Shown here one piece after another: positions 24,700 to 34,266 of a stretch of 64,000 nt of DNA; the first letter of the stretch is position 1, and each line of letters opens with the position of its first letter. Under the pieces are notes generated by a model. That model ran no database searches. It had not been told where the DNA came from and was given only the letters and a program-made list of their open reading frames with translations. Source of the stretch: an uncultured Spirochaetaceae bacterium. GTDB lineage: Bacteria; Spirochaetota; Spirochaetia; Sphaerochaetales; Sphaerochaetaceae. The translations under genes and the position numbers were made by a program. The stretch spans positions 1 to 64,000 of the forward strand of contig CALXLB010000059.1 of NCBI GenBank assembly GCA_944389085.1, given 5' to 3'.

Positions 24700-25378
24700 T
24701 CATGCCGTCCTCTTCCACATATATACGGAAAGATACGGCTGCATAAGGCTCATAGCTGAGCCGCCGCCTTTGTTCCCGACTGAGACTGATACGTCTGATA
24801 AGGAATGGGAATGGGTGCCTGTGCTTTCTGTCTCGCCTGTCCAGCCATCAGAGGCATCGAATTTGATTCCAACAGGTCTTGAAGCATTAGAACCGGTTGC
24901 TGAATTCTGCGACTTATTAAATGATTTTGAGATGACACTCAACGCTCCGGATTGCTCCATCTCGGACGATAAGCCGGGGAAGATCTCAAAATTAATGTCG
25001 TTTCTTTGCATTGAACCAGTAATGTTCATAGTTCCTCTGCCATGCTTATGCGACCCCGCACTTCCCATGCTTCCAGAAAGAGAACCAGAATGGTTGTGAG
25101 AAGGCATCTCGTTCACTGTGATGCTGTGATTCTCGCTTCCGCCTGTCTCTCCTGCTGGATGAGATGAGCCTGCACCGATCAGTACCCTTCCATCATCAAG
25201 ACGCTCCCATGTCCCTCCGCCTAACACCTCAGCCGGATTGACCTCTATCACGCTCATGTAGATAGAGCCTATAGGGTAAGCATTAATACCCCCCCCCGTG
25301 CTGGGCGAAGGCATTCTCAATCTGCTTGTTCACCCATGCTTTCAGGGCTTCATTCCCGAATCCGCTAGATGATGGCAT
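24700..25378 (-). CDS. Tail-collar/receptor-binding protein 2, poly-G frameshifted (OFF)
   Basis: Start at 25378 behind GGAGGTGTAA, giving MPSSSGFGNEALKAWVNKQI... then H followed by G9 (25289–25297). In this frame Tyr and a TAA stop come straight after the run. The collar part continues in another frame as INAYPIGSIYMS... to ...YMWKRTA. Eight or eleven G would restore one protein of about 225 aa. Motifs VLGGGTWERLDDGRVLIGA and NEMPSHNHSG match the neighbouring paralogues. It overlaps the previous gene's stop by adjacency (TAA then ATG). Confidence 0.82.
25289..25297 (-). repeat. Poly-G tract (G9 on coding strand), switch 2
   Basis: Nine consecutive C on the plus strand at the same place in the gene as switch 1. 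The sequence after both runs starts TATT, so the required lengths for in-frame reading (8 or 11) are the same. Confidence 0.85.
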
Positions 25379-25933
25379 TTACACCTCCTCCGATGAAGAC
25401 AGATTGAGCGATGCTACCTGTGCCTCAGTTGCGTTTATCGTTTCTCTTGCTTCCTCTCTCTTCGTGAGGGTATCGGGATACTCCTCATTGAACTCCGCAA
25501 GAAGCTCCGGATTCTCCTTTATCTTCCTGTCGATGAATTTGAGGATTCTGTAGTCAGTTGAGCAAAGATATCCTTCAGCCTCGTTTATCTCATTCTGGAG
25601 CCTCTGAGCCTCAAGCTCCTCTTCTGTCGGTTCCGGCTCTGCTGGCTTAGGAGGATTCATCCTCGCATCCTGTGCCTCTTTCAGATCATGGGCCTTGGCA
25701 AGAAGGGCCTTTGCATAGTTCTCTGCATCAATATCCTCCGGAGTCATCCTCTTTCCGTTGAGCATGGCATGATCTGTGTCCCAGCATCTGTCAAGCTCGT
25801 TGATATAATCCGGGACAGGAGAGCCATAGTCTGTTTCAAAGTTCTCCAGAGAATCATCATAGACATCATTCCTTCCTTGGACGATGATTCCGTCACGTGA
25901 GCGTGAGATAAGCACGATTTCCTGATTCTGCAT
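25379..25933 (-). CDS. Tail-fibre assembly-like protein
   Basis: 184 aa from the ATG behind AAGGAGGAGAATT. It is acidic and helical. The C-terminal stretch (EAEGYLCSTDYRILKFIDRKI ... Y..TLTKREEARETIN) follows the pattern of phage tail-fibre assembly/DUF4376-type proteins, with TDY then an R..AR..IN ending. It lies between collar paralogues 3 and 2, where a fibre chaperone would be expected. Confidence 0.55.
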   Translation of the reverse strand: MQNQEIVLISRSRDGIIVQGRNDVYDDSLENFETDYGSPVPDYINELDRCWDTDHAMLNGKRMTPEDIDAENYAKALLAKAHDLKEAQDARMNPPKPAEPEPTEEELEAQRLQNEINEAEGYLCSTDYRILKFIDRKIKENPELLAEFNEEYPDTLTKREEARETINATEAQVASLNLSSSEEV

Positions 25934-25947
25934 AATTCTCCTCCTTG

Positions 25948-26640
25948 TTATGCTGTGCGTTTCCACATATAGACTGACAGGTATGGCTGCATGTTGTTAT
26001 GAGAGCCGCCAGAACCTGTATTTCCTACTGTTGTTGAGTGTGTATGGCTTCCGGCTGAGCCGCAGTCGGCATCTAGAGTGTGGCTGTGGGAGCCTGCAGA
26101 GGACGTGTTACCACTCCATTCCTGAGAGGCTTTAAACTCAACCATACCGCTAGCCCTATTGTTCCTACTGGCACCTGTCCATTCATCATTAGAGCCTTTG
26201 ACAATATTAAAAGCACCTCTACTATCAGAAAAGTCAGAATATGCAGCACAATCATAAACAAATCCACCTTCAATATCCATTGTCCCTCTGTTGTGGGTAT
26301 GAGCACCTGTATTATTAGTGTTACCTGAAATAGAGTGGCTATGTGACCCCGCTGATGTAATACTGACTGTATGCTTATGCGAAGGCATCTCAGAGGAAGT
26401 GAGAGTGTGCTTCTCCTCTCCTCCGGTCTCTCCTGCCGGGTGTGCGGAATTAGCCCCGATGAGGACTCGCCCATCATCCAGAGCTTCCCACGTACCGCCT
26501 AGGAATGTGGCAGGGGAAACGTTGTTCACTGACATATAGATTGAGCCTACCGGATACACCTTGCTCAATGCTGATTCTTTTATGGTCTTCTGGATAAGCT
26601 CTTTCAGCTCCTCTATTCCTATTCCGTTCTGTGCTGGCAT
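25948..26640 (-). CDS. Tail-collar/receptor-binding protein 3, continuous frame
   Basis: 230 aa. The N-terminal helix (MPAQNGIGIEELKELIQKT...) corresponds to the segments before the poly-G runs of the two paralogues, but here it joins the collar domain directly through SALSKVYPVGSIYMS, with no G run. It contains LGGTWEALDDGRVLIGANS, EMPSHKHTV and several AGSHTH-type repeats, ending YMWKRTA. It is the only collar gene of the three that is intact as sequenced. Confidence 0.8.
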   Translation of the reverse strand: MPAQNGIGIEELKELIQKTIKESALSKVYPVGSIYMSVNNVSPATFLGGTWEALDDGRVLIGANSAHPAGETGGEEKHTLTSSEMPSHKHTVSITSAGSHSHSISGNTNNTGAHTHNRGTMDIEGGFVYDCAAYSDFSDSRGAFNIVKGSNDEWTGASRNNRASGMVEFKASQEWSGNTSSAGSHSHTLDADCGSAGSHTHSTTVGNTGSGGSHNNMQPYLSVYMWKRTA

Positions 26641-26649
26641 AAATCCTCC

Positions 26650-27765
26650 TTATGAAGCCATCCTCACCGGCAGGATGCATATCGATATCCCATTGGCGGC
26701 AGGAGCCTCTGAGAACGTGACTTTGACGCTGTTGTTATCAATGGTGTCTACATTCCATTCAGGGATAGTCGCACCTGTTCCTGCCCATAGATTGACTGAC
26801 AGATTCTGCGTACCGAGATTGTGTGTGACGGTGAATTCCAGAGCTGAGCCATTGCCGATAGAGGCTACGTAACCGTAGAAGGTTTTTACTAGGGTCTCAA
26901 GCTGGCCTATCTTGATATTCAATTGCTGTACCACATCGATGTTCGCCGCAACCGGATCTGTTACTCCTTCAGGACGTGAATAGCCGATATTCCCGGTAAT
27001 CCTCGTCCTTCCAGCAGTCGTCTCTGAAGCAAGAGGCGAGTTAGCAGCGGCGGCAGCCTCCTGAGCGGACTGTTCGGCCGCGGCAGCTGAATCGGCGGCT
27101 GCTTTTACTTTTGCATCTATTGCTGCATTTGCCTGTGTTACCTTTGTATCAAAAGCGCTGCTTGCCTCCGCAATAGCTGCAGAAAGCGAATTGAATTTCT
27201 CCACAATCGCAGTAATAGCATCCCCTCTCGCTCCATCATTATCCGTTTGTCCTATCTGTGAAAGAGCAGAATTAAGAGCATTGGCTATAGCTTCCAGAGC
27301 TGCCTTCCTTACGCCCTCATTGTCATTCTGGCCTATTGTGGCAAGTGCATTCTGAAGAGCTTCTGCAATTTGGGATAGTGCATTTCCCCTGGCTCCTGAA
27401 GAATCATTTTCTCCGATAGCTATCAAAGCTGCGCTCATTGCAGAGTTTATCGCAGTGACAGCCTGCCCTCTGAGGCCTGTAGTGTCACTGTTTCCGATTG
27501 CTGCTAAAGCCTCTTCACAGATAGCTTTTGCAGCTTCTGCAGCTTCCTTTGCAGAAATTGCACCTGCTTCTGCATCAGTTGCTATCTTTCCAAGAGCATC
27601 CAATAAGGTCTGGATCTTGTACCATCCCTGACTGCCCTTCTCTGGCTTCCCATCTGCCCCTACTTTGAAAACAAAGAGAGAATGTTCTTTTGATGGTGTC
27701 TGGCTCTGAGCCATCGAGAAGGTGGAATCAATTACGACTTTGGATGTATCTATTGTATCTGGCAT
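26650..27765 (-). CDS. Alanine-rich tail-fibre shaft protein
   Basis: 371 aa from the ATG of MPDTIDTSK behind AAGGGGATAGAT. An N-terminal domain of about 70 residues probably docks to the tail tip. Then come four 27-residue repeats (about 87–194) with the motif IG..D..G.RG.A...I, an Ala-rich coiled coil (about 195–245), and a beta-rich tip (about 250–371). The layout is that of a trimeric side or central fibre. Confidence 0.75.
   Translation of the reverse strand: MPDTIDTSKVVIDSTFSMAQSQTPSKEHSLFVFKVGADGKPEKGSQGWYKIQTLLDALGKIATDAEAGAISAKEAAEAAKAICEEALAAIGNSDTTGLRGQAVTAINSAMSAALIAIGENDSSGARGNALSQIAEALQNALATIGQNDNEGVRKAALEAIANALNSALSQIGQTDNDGARGDAITAIVEKFNSLSAAIAEASSAFDTKVTQANAAIDAKVKAAADSAAAAEQSAQEAAAAANSPLASETTAGRTRITGNIGYSRPEGVTDPVAANIDVVQQLNIKIGQLETLVKTFYGYVASIGNGSALEFTVTHNLGTQNLSVNLWAGTGATIPEWNVDTIDNNSVKVTFSEAPAANGISICILPVRMAS
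27184..27507 (-). repeat. Four tandem 81-bp coding repeats in the fibre gene
   Basis: Four 27-residue units: LAAIGNSDTTGLRG..., LIAIGENDSSGARG..., LATIGQNDNEGVRK..., LSQIGQTDNDGARG.... They are diverged at DNA level but regular in length, so copy number could change by recombination. Confidence 0.75.
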
Positions 27766-27775
27766 ATCTATCCCC

Positions 27776-30700
27776 TTATGCATTGATTTTCAAAGTTCCA
27801 TTAGAGGTACGATAAACCTGAAATGGAAGAAGATCTGACCCATCTTCAGATAATGGAATAGCAAGTTTGAGAATCGAAGATGGATACACGGTAATCGTTA
27901 TAGAAGTCGGTGAACTCAAACTCACAGAAGGTCTGGGAAAAACGCCTCCCCAAGAATGAGTATTGTAATCAATCGAAAACTTACCTGAAGAAACTGTTGT
28001 TGGATTATAGCTTGATCCAGAATACTCTTTGAGTTTGATTCCAACCGATTGAAGCTGAATCGGGTTACGATTTGAATCACAGAATGTACATGCTCCTGAA
28101 GAAAATGACCCACTTTTTTCAAATTCATCTATCAAGAGGAACGCAATCGAAGAATATCCCGAAACTGTAACTGGATAATACTGTCCAGCAACTGCGCCAA
28201 GAGCTGCATCAAGGTCTTCAAGAAATGAAGCGTCGCTTACTGCTCCAGAAAAGACGTTAGAATTGTTTTTATCGCCAGGCTGGGTGGTAATAGATGAAGC
28301 CTCAAGAATTCCATAGAAAACAGAATCACCGGAGATAGTGATATCCTTCATTTCACCGCTTGTAGCAGTTATTTTTCCTGATATATCAACACCAGTCGCA
28401 TGAAGATATCCGTTCTGATCAATATAGAATCTAGACCGGCTCGGTCCCCGAATTTCTCCAGAAGAAGCATCATACATGAATCCACGAATGATAGCTGTCG
28501 GGTTGTCAATGTTGTTCACCTGACCAAAGAAAACATTGCCAGTTGCTGGATTTATCTGAAAGACACTTTTTTCTTTATACAAGCATCTGACTACAGGAGA
28601 AACTTTCTCTCCATTCTGATAATCAAAGACCTCAAAGCTGAAATCCGACCCATCTCCAACAAACAGGCTCCTAACTTTCAGATAGAATATAAAAGCCTTA
28701 TATACCGCCAGATTTGCCACATGCTGATTCGTAACGCTCTGGCTGTCTATCGTCCCCGGAGCCTGGAGCGCATCAAAGAGTGTCTCTTCTGCAATCTTCC
28801 AGGCAACGTTTACAGGAGTATTCCCATCAGAAAGAACCCATTCAGTTCCGTTCCAGTAGAACGGAGAGCGTCTGCCATCTGATTCTTCAACAAGCACGCA
28901 GTCTCCAATCGCAAGAGGGCCCTCAGTAGTCTTTTCAGGAAAAGGCTCATTCCACATGATGACACCCATGTACATAGTTTCAGCCTTCCCTTCCTGGATT
29001 CCTGAGATAACAAAATCCTTGGATGTATTGATATCCGCAATGGAGCAATGAACAGTTATTGCAGGAAGAGCTACCATCGGATTGATGATAATGACTATCT
29101 CACTATCATCTGCCTCATTAACTCTTACCCAAGAGAAGCATTTGTCAGGCTCTGGCACATCAGCTGTGACATCCCAGGAAACCGGAGCTGTAGTATTGAG
29201 TTTCTGACAACGGATATTGATTCGCTGGCATTTATCATTGTTCTCAGTACTCTCCTTTGTCACATTCCTGGATGTCAGCTTATATGTCTGCGGATTGACA
29301 ATGAGATTGAAATCCATTGCAGGAGAACCTGTAGTGCAGAAGTAATCCCATCGGTCTTCCTGATAGTTCCAGTATTTCACCCAGAGATAGTTAAGACCGA
29401 ATGGCTTATCAGGAACAAGTGTTTCCCAGCGTCCTGAATCCAGGACAAAAGCCATGACTTCACCATCGATTTCCCAGGTGATTGCCATGTCACCCCATGT
29501 AAGAATATCCACACCTTCATCTGGGGCGATAGTCGATGTTGCCGCCCACTGGAAGAATACGACAGGATTCCCTCCATCCTCAGCAGTCATCTTCATGACA
29601 ATCCATTCACCAGAAGAGGATGTTCTGAATCGCATCCAGATAACCTGCCCTTCTGTCGGAGCCGGCTGGGCATCCTGCCAGACCGTAGAGCTATCAGGGC
29701 TAGATCCAGAAGGAAGTGCCGCAAACTGCATCTGGACATCTATATCAAGGGATATATACTTTATCGTTTTCTCGACAAAATATGTTTCCCCGTCATATTC
29801 TGCTTCACAGCGCAGCTTATTCGCACCGTTAGCCAGCATGGATTTCGAAAACTGGATAATCAGCTCCGTAAATCCATTCATAATGACTCCATTAAGATAC
29901 CAGACAGGCTTTGCTCCGTATTTAGAGAATATAGATCCCCATGCCTCTGCTTTAAGCGGGGTATTGTCTTCCTCTTCTGGGAGAACATTATCATCTGATA
30001 CCTGCATCAGAAAGAAATCCGGTTCAGTCTGAGGTGCATCGACATCAGAATCCTTGTCTATCGAGACCTTGCTGAATGATGTCTTTCCATAGCCTTCTGC
30101 TTCGTATTTATATAAGCCATACTCATCTGACTGAGTTCGCTTTGTGATTCTGACTACTGTTTCTACCTTGGCTACATCCAGTTCCTGAAGAGTGATGACA
30201 GTACCAGGAAGAATCTTCTCAGTACTTTCAAACGAATAAGAGAAAGAACCGAATGAAGCACGATTCCGGATTGCATTCGCAAGAGAAAGAGCATAGGAAA
30301 GCGATTCAATATATTGCGCCGTATATTCCTCTGCATTATCTCCAGCAAACCCGACAGATTTGCTCTCAGCTTTCAGATAAGTTACATCTGCATAAACCTT
30401 GATTGTGAAGCTGACTCTGCCTCCAAGTCCTCCTGCCGCTCCGATATCATAAGAAATATGGCCTTTTGTATCATCGCATTCACCGAGAGTTACAGTTCCC
30501 CATGTGCCAGCAAGCCAAACTGATGTGTTCTTGCCTTCTACCCAGAAGTTCGAAAGCATTATCTCCTTTCCGGAATCATTATTTATCTGGGAGAGGTCCC
30601 ATATTATTTCCTTATTCGTAGCGGACTGCCATCCTGTCTGTACGTCTACAAAGGGAGATATACCCCAGAGCTCGTCTGTATACAGACAGATATTCTTCAA

Positions 30701-31504
30701 GGATTTGAATTTATCATATCTTACAATTGCACCGCTTTTTGTTTCATCCGTTGCCTCAGCTCTGTTTATCGTAAGAGAATTACGGAATACAGAAACCGTC
30801 TTTGTATTCGGCAGATCATGCTCTACATTCGATTCGGAACCTTCACTATCTGTAGATGGTTCAAGAATCAATCCGGACTGGAAGATATGCATCTTCCCTT
30901 CCTCATCAAAGCGATAATCGTAAACGTATTCATAAAGAAGCGTTGAAAGGATGTCATCAAGATATTTCCCTTCCTCAAGGGTAAAACGATGAAGAGTCAC
31001 GTTTATGGAAGGAGCCTCAGCTATAGTGATTCCACCAAGCTCACATATCTGATGGACTATTGAGTGCTCTGTATCCGAAGGATTGCAGACTGAATATCCA
31101 TCCCAGTTCTTCTCATATATGACCCCTTCTTCCTCATCAGATTCACTATCTACAGCAGTGAATACCTTCTTGTGCAGCTTCTCTGTATAATCAAGGATCT
31201 CAAGCTGCAGATTGCCAAGATACTGCTGAGAAGCCGTAATGGAGGCATACGGCCTGATTACGCCCGTGAAAACGGTTGTCCCAGCATCATCTTCAAGTCT
31301 GGCTTCAAGAAGCTCTGTTGCATACATGATGTAGAAAAGAACTTCTGCGCCACGTGTGGAAATACTGCATGATGATGTTGCATGCTTGCCATCAGCACCT
31401 GCAGTGAGAACAAGAGAAAAGCCATCACGGAGAACAGGATAAGTCCTTTCTCCTGCGGCTGTATTGATAATCAGACGATAAGGAGTATCAACTGCAACAG
31501 CCAT
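27776..31504 (-). CDS. Large phage tail-tip / host-specificity protein
   Basis: 1242 aa from the ATG of MAVAVDTPYRLI, whose start overlaps the tape-measure stop. The N-terminal 450 residues look like a baseplate hub-type domain (repeated beta segments, LDYTEKLHKKVF). The C-terminal half is beta-rich with a region (about 1000–1100) similar in style to central-tail-fibre insertions (GDSVFYGILEASSITT). Position directly after the tape measure and size suggest the gpJ-like receptor-contact complex. Exact family not recognised. Confidence 0.7.
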   Translation of the reverse strand: MAVAVDTPYRLIINTAAGERTYPVLRDGFSLVLTAGADGKHATSSCSISTRGAEVLFYIMYATELLEARLEDDAGTTVFTGVIRPYASITASQQYLGNLQLEILDYTEKLHKKVFTAVDSESDEEEGVIYEKNWDGYSVCNPSDTEHSIVHQICELGGITIAEAPSINVTLHRFTLEEGKYLDDILSTLLYEYVYDYRFDEEGKMHIFQSGLILEPSTDSEGSESNVEHDLPNTKTVSVFRNSLTINRAEATDETKSGAIVRYDKFKSLKNICLYTDELWGISPFVDVQTGWQSATNKEIIWDLSQINNDSGKEIMLSNFWVEGKNTSVWLAGTWGTVTLGECDDTKGHISYDIGAAGGLGGRVSFTIKVYADVTYLKAESKSVGFAGDNAEEYTAQYIESLSYALSLANAIRNRASFGSFSYSFESTEKILPGTVITLQELDVAKVETVVRITKRTQSDEYGLYKYEAEGYGKTSFSKVSIDKDSDVDAPQTEPDFFLMQVSDDNVLPEEEDNTPLKAEAWGSIFSKYGAKPVWYLNGVIMNGFTELIIQFSKSMLANGANKLRCEAEYDGETYFVEKTIKYISLDIDVQMQFAALPSGSSPDSSTVWQDAQPAPTEGQVIWMRFRTSSSGEWIVMKMTAEDGGNPVVFFQWAATSTIAPDEGVDILTWGDMAITWEIDGEVMAFVLDSGRWETLVPDKPFGLNYLWVKYWNYQEDRWDYFCTTGSPAMDFNLIVNPQTYKLTSRNVTKESTENNDKCQRINIRCQKLNTTAPVSWDVTADVPEPDKCFSWVRVNEADDSEIVIIINPMVALPAITVHCSIADINTSKDFVISGIQEGKAETMYMGVIMWNEPFPEKTTEGPLAIGDCVLVEESDGRRSPFYWNGTEWVLSDGNTPVNVAWKIAEETLFDALQAPGTIDSQSVTNQHVANLAVYKAFIFYLKVRSLFVGDGSDFSFEVFDYQNGEKVSPVVRCLYKEKSVFQINPATGNVFFGQVNNIDNPTAIIRGFMYDASSGEIRGPSRSRFYIDQNGYLHATGVDISGKITATSGEMKDITISGDSVFYGILEASSITTQPGDKNNSNVFSGAVSDASFLEDLDAALGAVAGQYYPVTVSGYSSIAFLLIDEFEKSGSFSSGACTFCDSNRNPIQLQSVGIKLKEYSGSSYNPTTVSSGKFSIDYNTHSWGGVFPRPSVSLSSPTSITITVYPSSILKLAIPLSEDGSDLLPFQVYRTSNGTLKINA

Positions 31505-33801
31505 TATGCATACCTCCATTTCGGCAGAGCACCTGTTCGCTGTGCTCTTTCTATTCCTCTGAAAATCTCTTCAGCAAGATTCTCTTTTGAATAGACCTCT
31601 CCTATAGATATGTTTATGTTGATTACCCCGCTCTCTCCGCTAAGTCCGAAACGATTCATATTCCCTTCATTCAGAGGAAGGATTGCTTCCGGCGAACCGC
31701 CTTCACCGATAAGAGCACGAGTCGGAGATGTGACAATACCGCCAGCCGCCATAGGCGTATACTGCTGAGATGAGATTGTCGCCATCTCTGCAGCTGTTGC
31801 AGCCGCTGAAATGCCTGTAAGAACTCCAGCTAATGCAGGATTTGAGCCATATTTAGCCCAGATATCCGTAATGGATAGAGCGGCATTTATAGCAGCTTCA
31901 GCAAAGGCATTCACCTGCCTTATCCTGAAAGCCGTCTCGGCATCCCGATTGGCTTTCTCTTCTTCTGCCTGTTTTTCTGAAGCAGCCTGTTCTTCAGCCT
32001 TAGCTCTCTCATCATCCAGCTGATTCATAGAATCAATGTAATCTTCATAGGAAATATTCCCTGAGATAAGCTGTGCATTGAGAGATTCAGCCTGCCTCTC
32101 CTGATCTCTGTCAAGCTTCTCGAAATACTCATCCCATTTCTTTTCGATCTCTTCCAGAGAAGCAGCAGAGGATTCCGCCATGTTATCAAAGACAGAGGCT
32201 ATCTGATCTGATACAGAGATAATACCCCTGAGCATGTCAGGAAATGTTTCCTCCGCGAAATTATCTTTCCAGTCTTCAGCGGCATCTCCGGCTTCTTCAA
32301 GTGCCTCTTTCTGGTCATAGAGCGCTGCATTGATTTCCTCAAGCTGCTTCTTCGTATTGTCATCCAGCCCTGGCATAGCCATGAACTGCTGAGAGGCTCT
32401 TATCGCATCATCGATTGCTGATATCTGACGAGTATCAGAAAGGGAACCATATTTTGAGAGGAATTTTGAAAGCGGAGATTCTCTCTGAGGTTCTGGAGAG
32501 TCTTCTTCTGGTTGTTCTATTACAAAGCCTTCATCAGACCAAGTACGATACAAATCATTTAAAGCTGAAGCTGGGTTTATCCCCAATGATAACTTATCAA
32601 AGTTTGGAATATTTATCAGAGAAGAGAAATCCTGAACAGGAGAGATAAGCAAAGAAGATGATACAGCAGCATTGGCAGAACTATTTACAGCTTTGGCTTT
32701 CTCTATCCTTTCTTGTTTTTCCTGTTCTTCCTGTTGGCGTAAATCTTCAACCCACCAGCCTACCTCTGAACCTTCGGCTCCTCTTCGTTCAAGCTCTGCT
32801 GTTATATTTTTAACAGCACGCTGATAATTTGCAATCTCTTTATCATCTGCAAACCAATTATCTTCCCATTTCTCTAACCAATTATTTGCGCTATCCCTAG
32901 CTTGTCTTAATGCTTCACTGGAATATTCTGAAAGGTTACTGTCATATCCTTTTGCAGCTTCAAGGGCATTGGCTCCATTAATCCAATCAGAGATAGCACA
33001 AAGCTGGCTGTAGATAGTATTCAATGCTGGAGAAATTGCGTTGAGAAGTCCTTCCCCCAGCCCCTCCTTGATATCAGTCCAGACATCTCCTATCTTCTGA
33101 AGCTTCCCTGTATCTGTATCAGCAATGGCTCTTGCCATATCGCCATATGTAGCGGCTATCTCATCCAGGATTATCTGCTGGGCTGAGTATATTCCATTCT
33201 GCTCCTGAACAGCCTTTACATTCTCAGCCTGCTTCTCTGTAAGCTGAATACCAGCTTCCTTAAGGCTTTCTATCTCTCCTGCAGGATCTGCAAGAGCCTG
33301 TGCAAGACGTTCTGCCGCCTGCGTAGCATCCTCTCCGGTTGCAGCAGCCATATTGAGAACGGCTCTCGTAGCTTCCGGCATGACATCACGGCCTATTTTC
33401 CTGGTAGCTGCAAGGATGCCTTCAACCGCAATAATCTCCTGATCTGAATATGCCGTTACCTTCTGAAGGGATTCAGCAAGGTCAAGAAGCTCAGATGCCG
33501 ACATACCGACTGCATTCTGGGTAGCTTTAAGAGTAGTCTGCAGACGTATTTCAGCCTGTTCCTGAGCCGCATAAGCCGAGACACATGCAGAGGCTGCTTC
33601 TGCAACCTTCTGAACAACAGATGAGACAGCTGTGAAAATGCTGATTGCACCTTGAACTCCTGCAGAAAGTCTCAGGAATTTCGAAGAAGCTGTATCAGTC
33701 GCCTTCTGCAGCTGGTCAAGCTTCTGATTCACAGAATTTATGCCATTTACTGCATTCTGGGCATTAGCCGCAATCTGAATAGTAATCTCGTTTTTAGCCA
33801 T
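31504..33801 (-). CDS. Phage tail tape-measure protein
   Basis: 765 aa from the ATG of MAKNEITIQIAANAQN. The first 300 residues have the tape-measure hallmarks (LQKVTAYSDQEIIAVEGILAATRK, AAATGEDATQAAERLAQAL). Long coiled-coil stretches follow (about 540–660), and the C-terminus has AAGGIVTSPTRALIGEGGSPEAILPL, a common tape-measure ending. It sets tail length; about 765 residues predict a tail near 110 nm by the usual 1.5 Å per residue rule (inference). Confidence 0.9.
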   Translation of the reverse strand: MAKNEITIQIAANAQNAVNGINSVNQKLDQLQKATDTASSKFLRLSAGVQGAISIFTAVSSVVQKVAEAASACVSAYAAQEQAEIRLQTTLKATQNAVGMSASELLDLAESLQKVTAYSDQEIIAVEGILAATRKIGRDVMPEATRAVLNMAAATGEDATQAAERLAQALADPAGEIESLKEAGIQLTEKQAENVKAVQEQNGIYSAQQIILDEIAATYGDMARAIADTDTGKLQKIGDVWTDIKEGLGEGLLNAISPALNTIYSQLCAISDWINGANALEAAKGYDSNLSEYSSEALRQARDSANNWLEKWEDNWFADDKEIANYQRAVKNITAELERRGAEGSEVGWWVEDLRQQEEQEKQERIEKAKAVNSSANAAVSSSLLISPVQDFSSLINIPNFDKLSLGINPASALNDLYRTWSDEGFVIEQPEEDSPEPQRESPLSKFLSKYGSLSDTRQISAIDDAIRASQQFMAMPGLDDNTKKQLEEINAALYDQKEALEEAGDAAEDWKDNFAEETFPDMLRGIISVSDQIASVFDNMAESSAASLEEIEKKWDEYFEKLDRDQERQAESLNAQLISGNISYEDYIDSMNQLDDERAKAEEQAASEKQAEEEKANRDAETAFRIRQVNAFAEAAINAALSITDIWAKYGSNPALAGVLTGISAAATAAEMATISSQQYTPMAAGGIVTSPTRALIGEGGSPEAILPLNEGNMNRFGLSGESGVININISIGEVYSKENLAEEIFRGIERAQRTGALPKWRYA

Positions 33802-33827
33802 TCCAGTCCACAATGGCTAGAAGAACA

Positions 33828-33947
33828 TCACAGGAACAAACTGAAAATGAGGAATATAATAAAAGCTGCAGGAATACCGATAATGATACCAATCATTATC
33901 TTCATGCCTTTCCAGAAAGATTTATTATTCCTTTCATACCATTCCAT
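33828..33947 (-). CDS. Small single-helix membrane protein (39 aa)
   Basis: Between the tail chaperone and tape measure a 39-codon frame reads MEWYERNNKSFWKGMKI followed by one hydrophobic helix (MIGIIIGIPAAFIIFLIFSLFL). It fills an otherwise empty 150-bp gap in a tightly packed operon, which is the main argument. The ribosome site is weak. Confidence 0.4.
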   Translation of the reverse strand: MEWYERNNKSFWKGMKIMIGIIIGIPAAFIIFLIFSLFL

Positions 33948-33978
33948 GGCTTTATGTTACTGTGCATTCTCCTCGCCG

Positions 33979-34266
33979 TCAAATCTTCAAGCCGGGATGA
34001 TAGAACCTATCAAGAGGTTCCAATGCATCCACGACTTCCACAAGTTTTTCAGGATTCAGTGCCCATGAACCATAAGGCATCCCCATCCTCTTGTATCTCT
34101 GATAGAAGCTGATTGCAGAGAGTGCTTCAGAATCAGTGATTGCAGGGACTATATCCACTGCCTTCACCCACACCTCTGTCTTCAGCATCACCATTCTTTC
34201 TTCATCAAACGCTTCATAATCCGCCGTGTATCCTTCACAAAGAAGCGAATACGCGGCAGTTATCAG
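33979..34266 (-). CDS. Tail assembly chaperone, frameshift extension (gpT-like)
   Basis: This frame has no good start of its own. It is open from the slippery site at 34266–34272 and adds 95 residues (LITAAYSLLCEGYTADYEAF... to ...FYHPGLKI) to the 100-aa protein encoded at 34263–34565. By analogy with lambda gpG/gpGT, the fused product of about 195 aa would bind the tape-measure and tube proteins. Presumably a minority of ribosomes make it. Confidence 0.75.
   Translation of the reverse strand: MITAAYSLLCEGYTADYEAFDEERMVMLKTEVWVKAVDIVPAITDSEALSAISFYQRYKRMGMPYGSWALNPEKLVEVVDALEPLDRFYHPGLKI

Noticed and set aside
24700-25320. Collar gene 2 read only from the internal ATG with no N-terminal segment
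   Set aside because: That ATG has no ribosome site, and the upstream segment with a strong one matches the N-terminus of the intact paralogue, so a frameshifted gene explains the data better.
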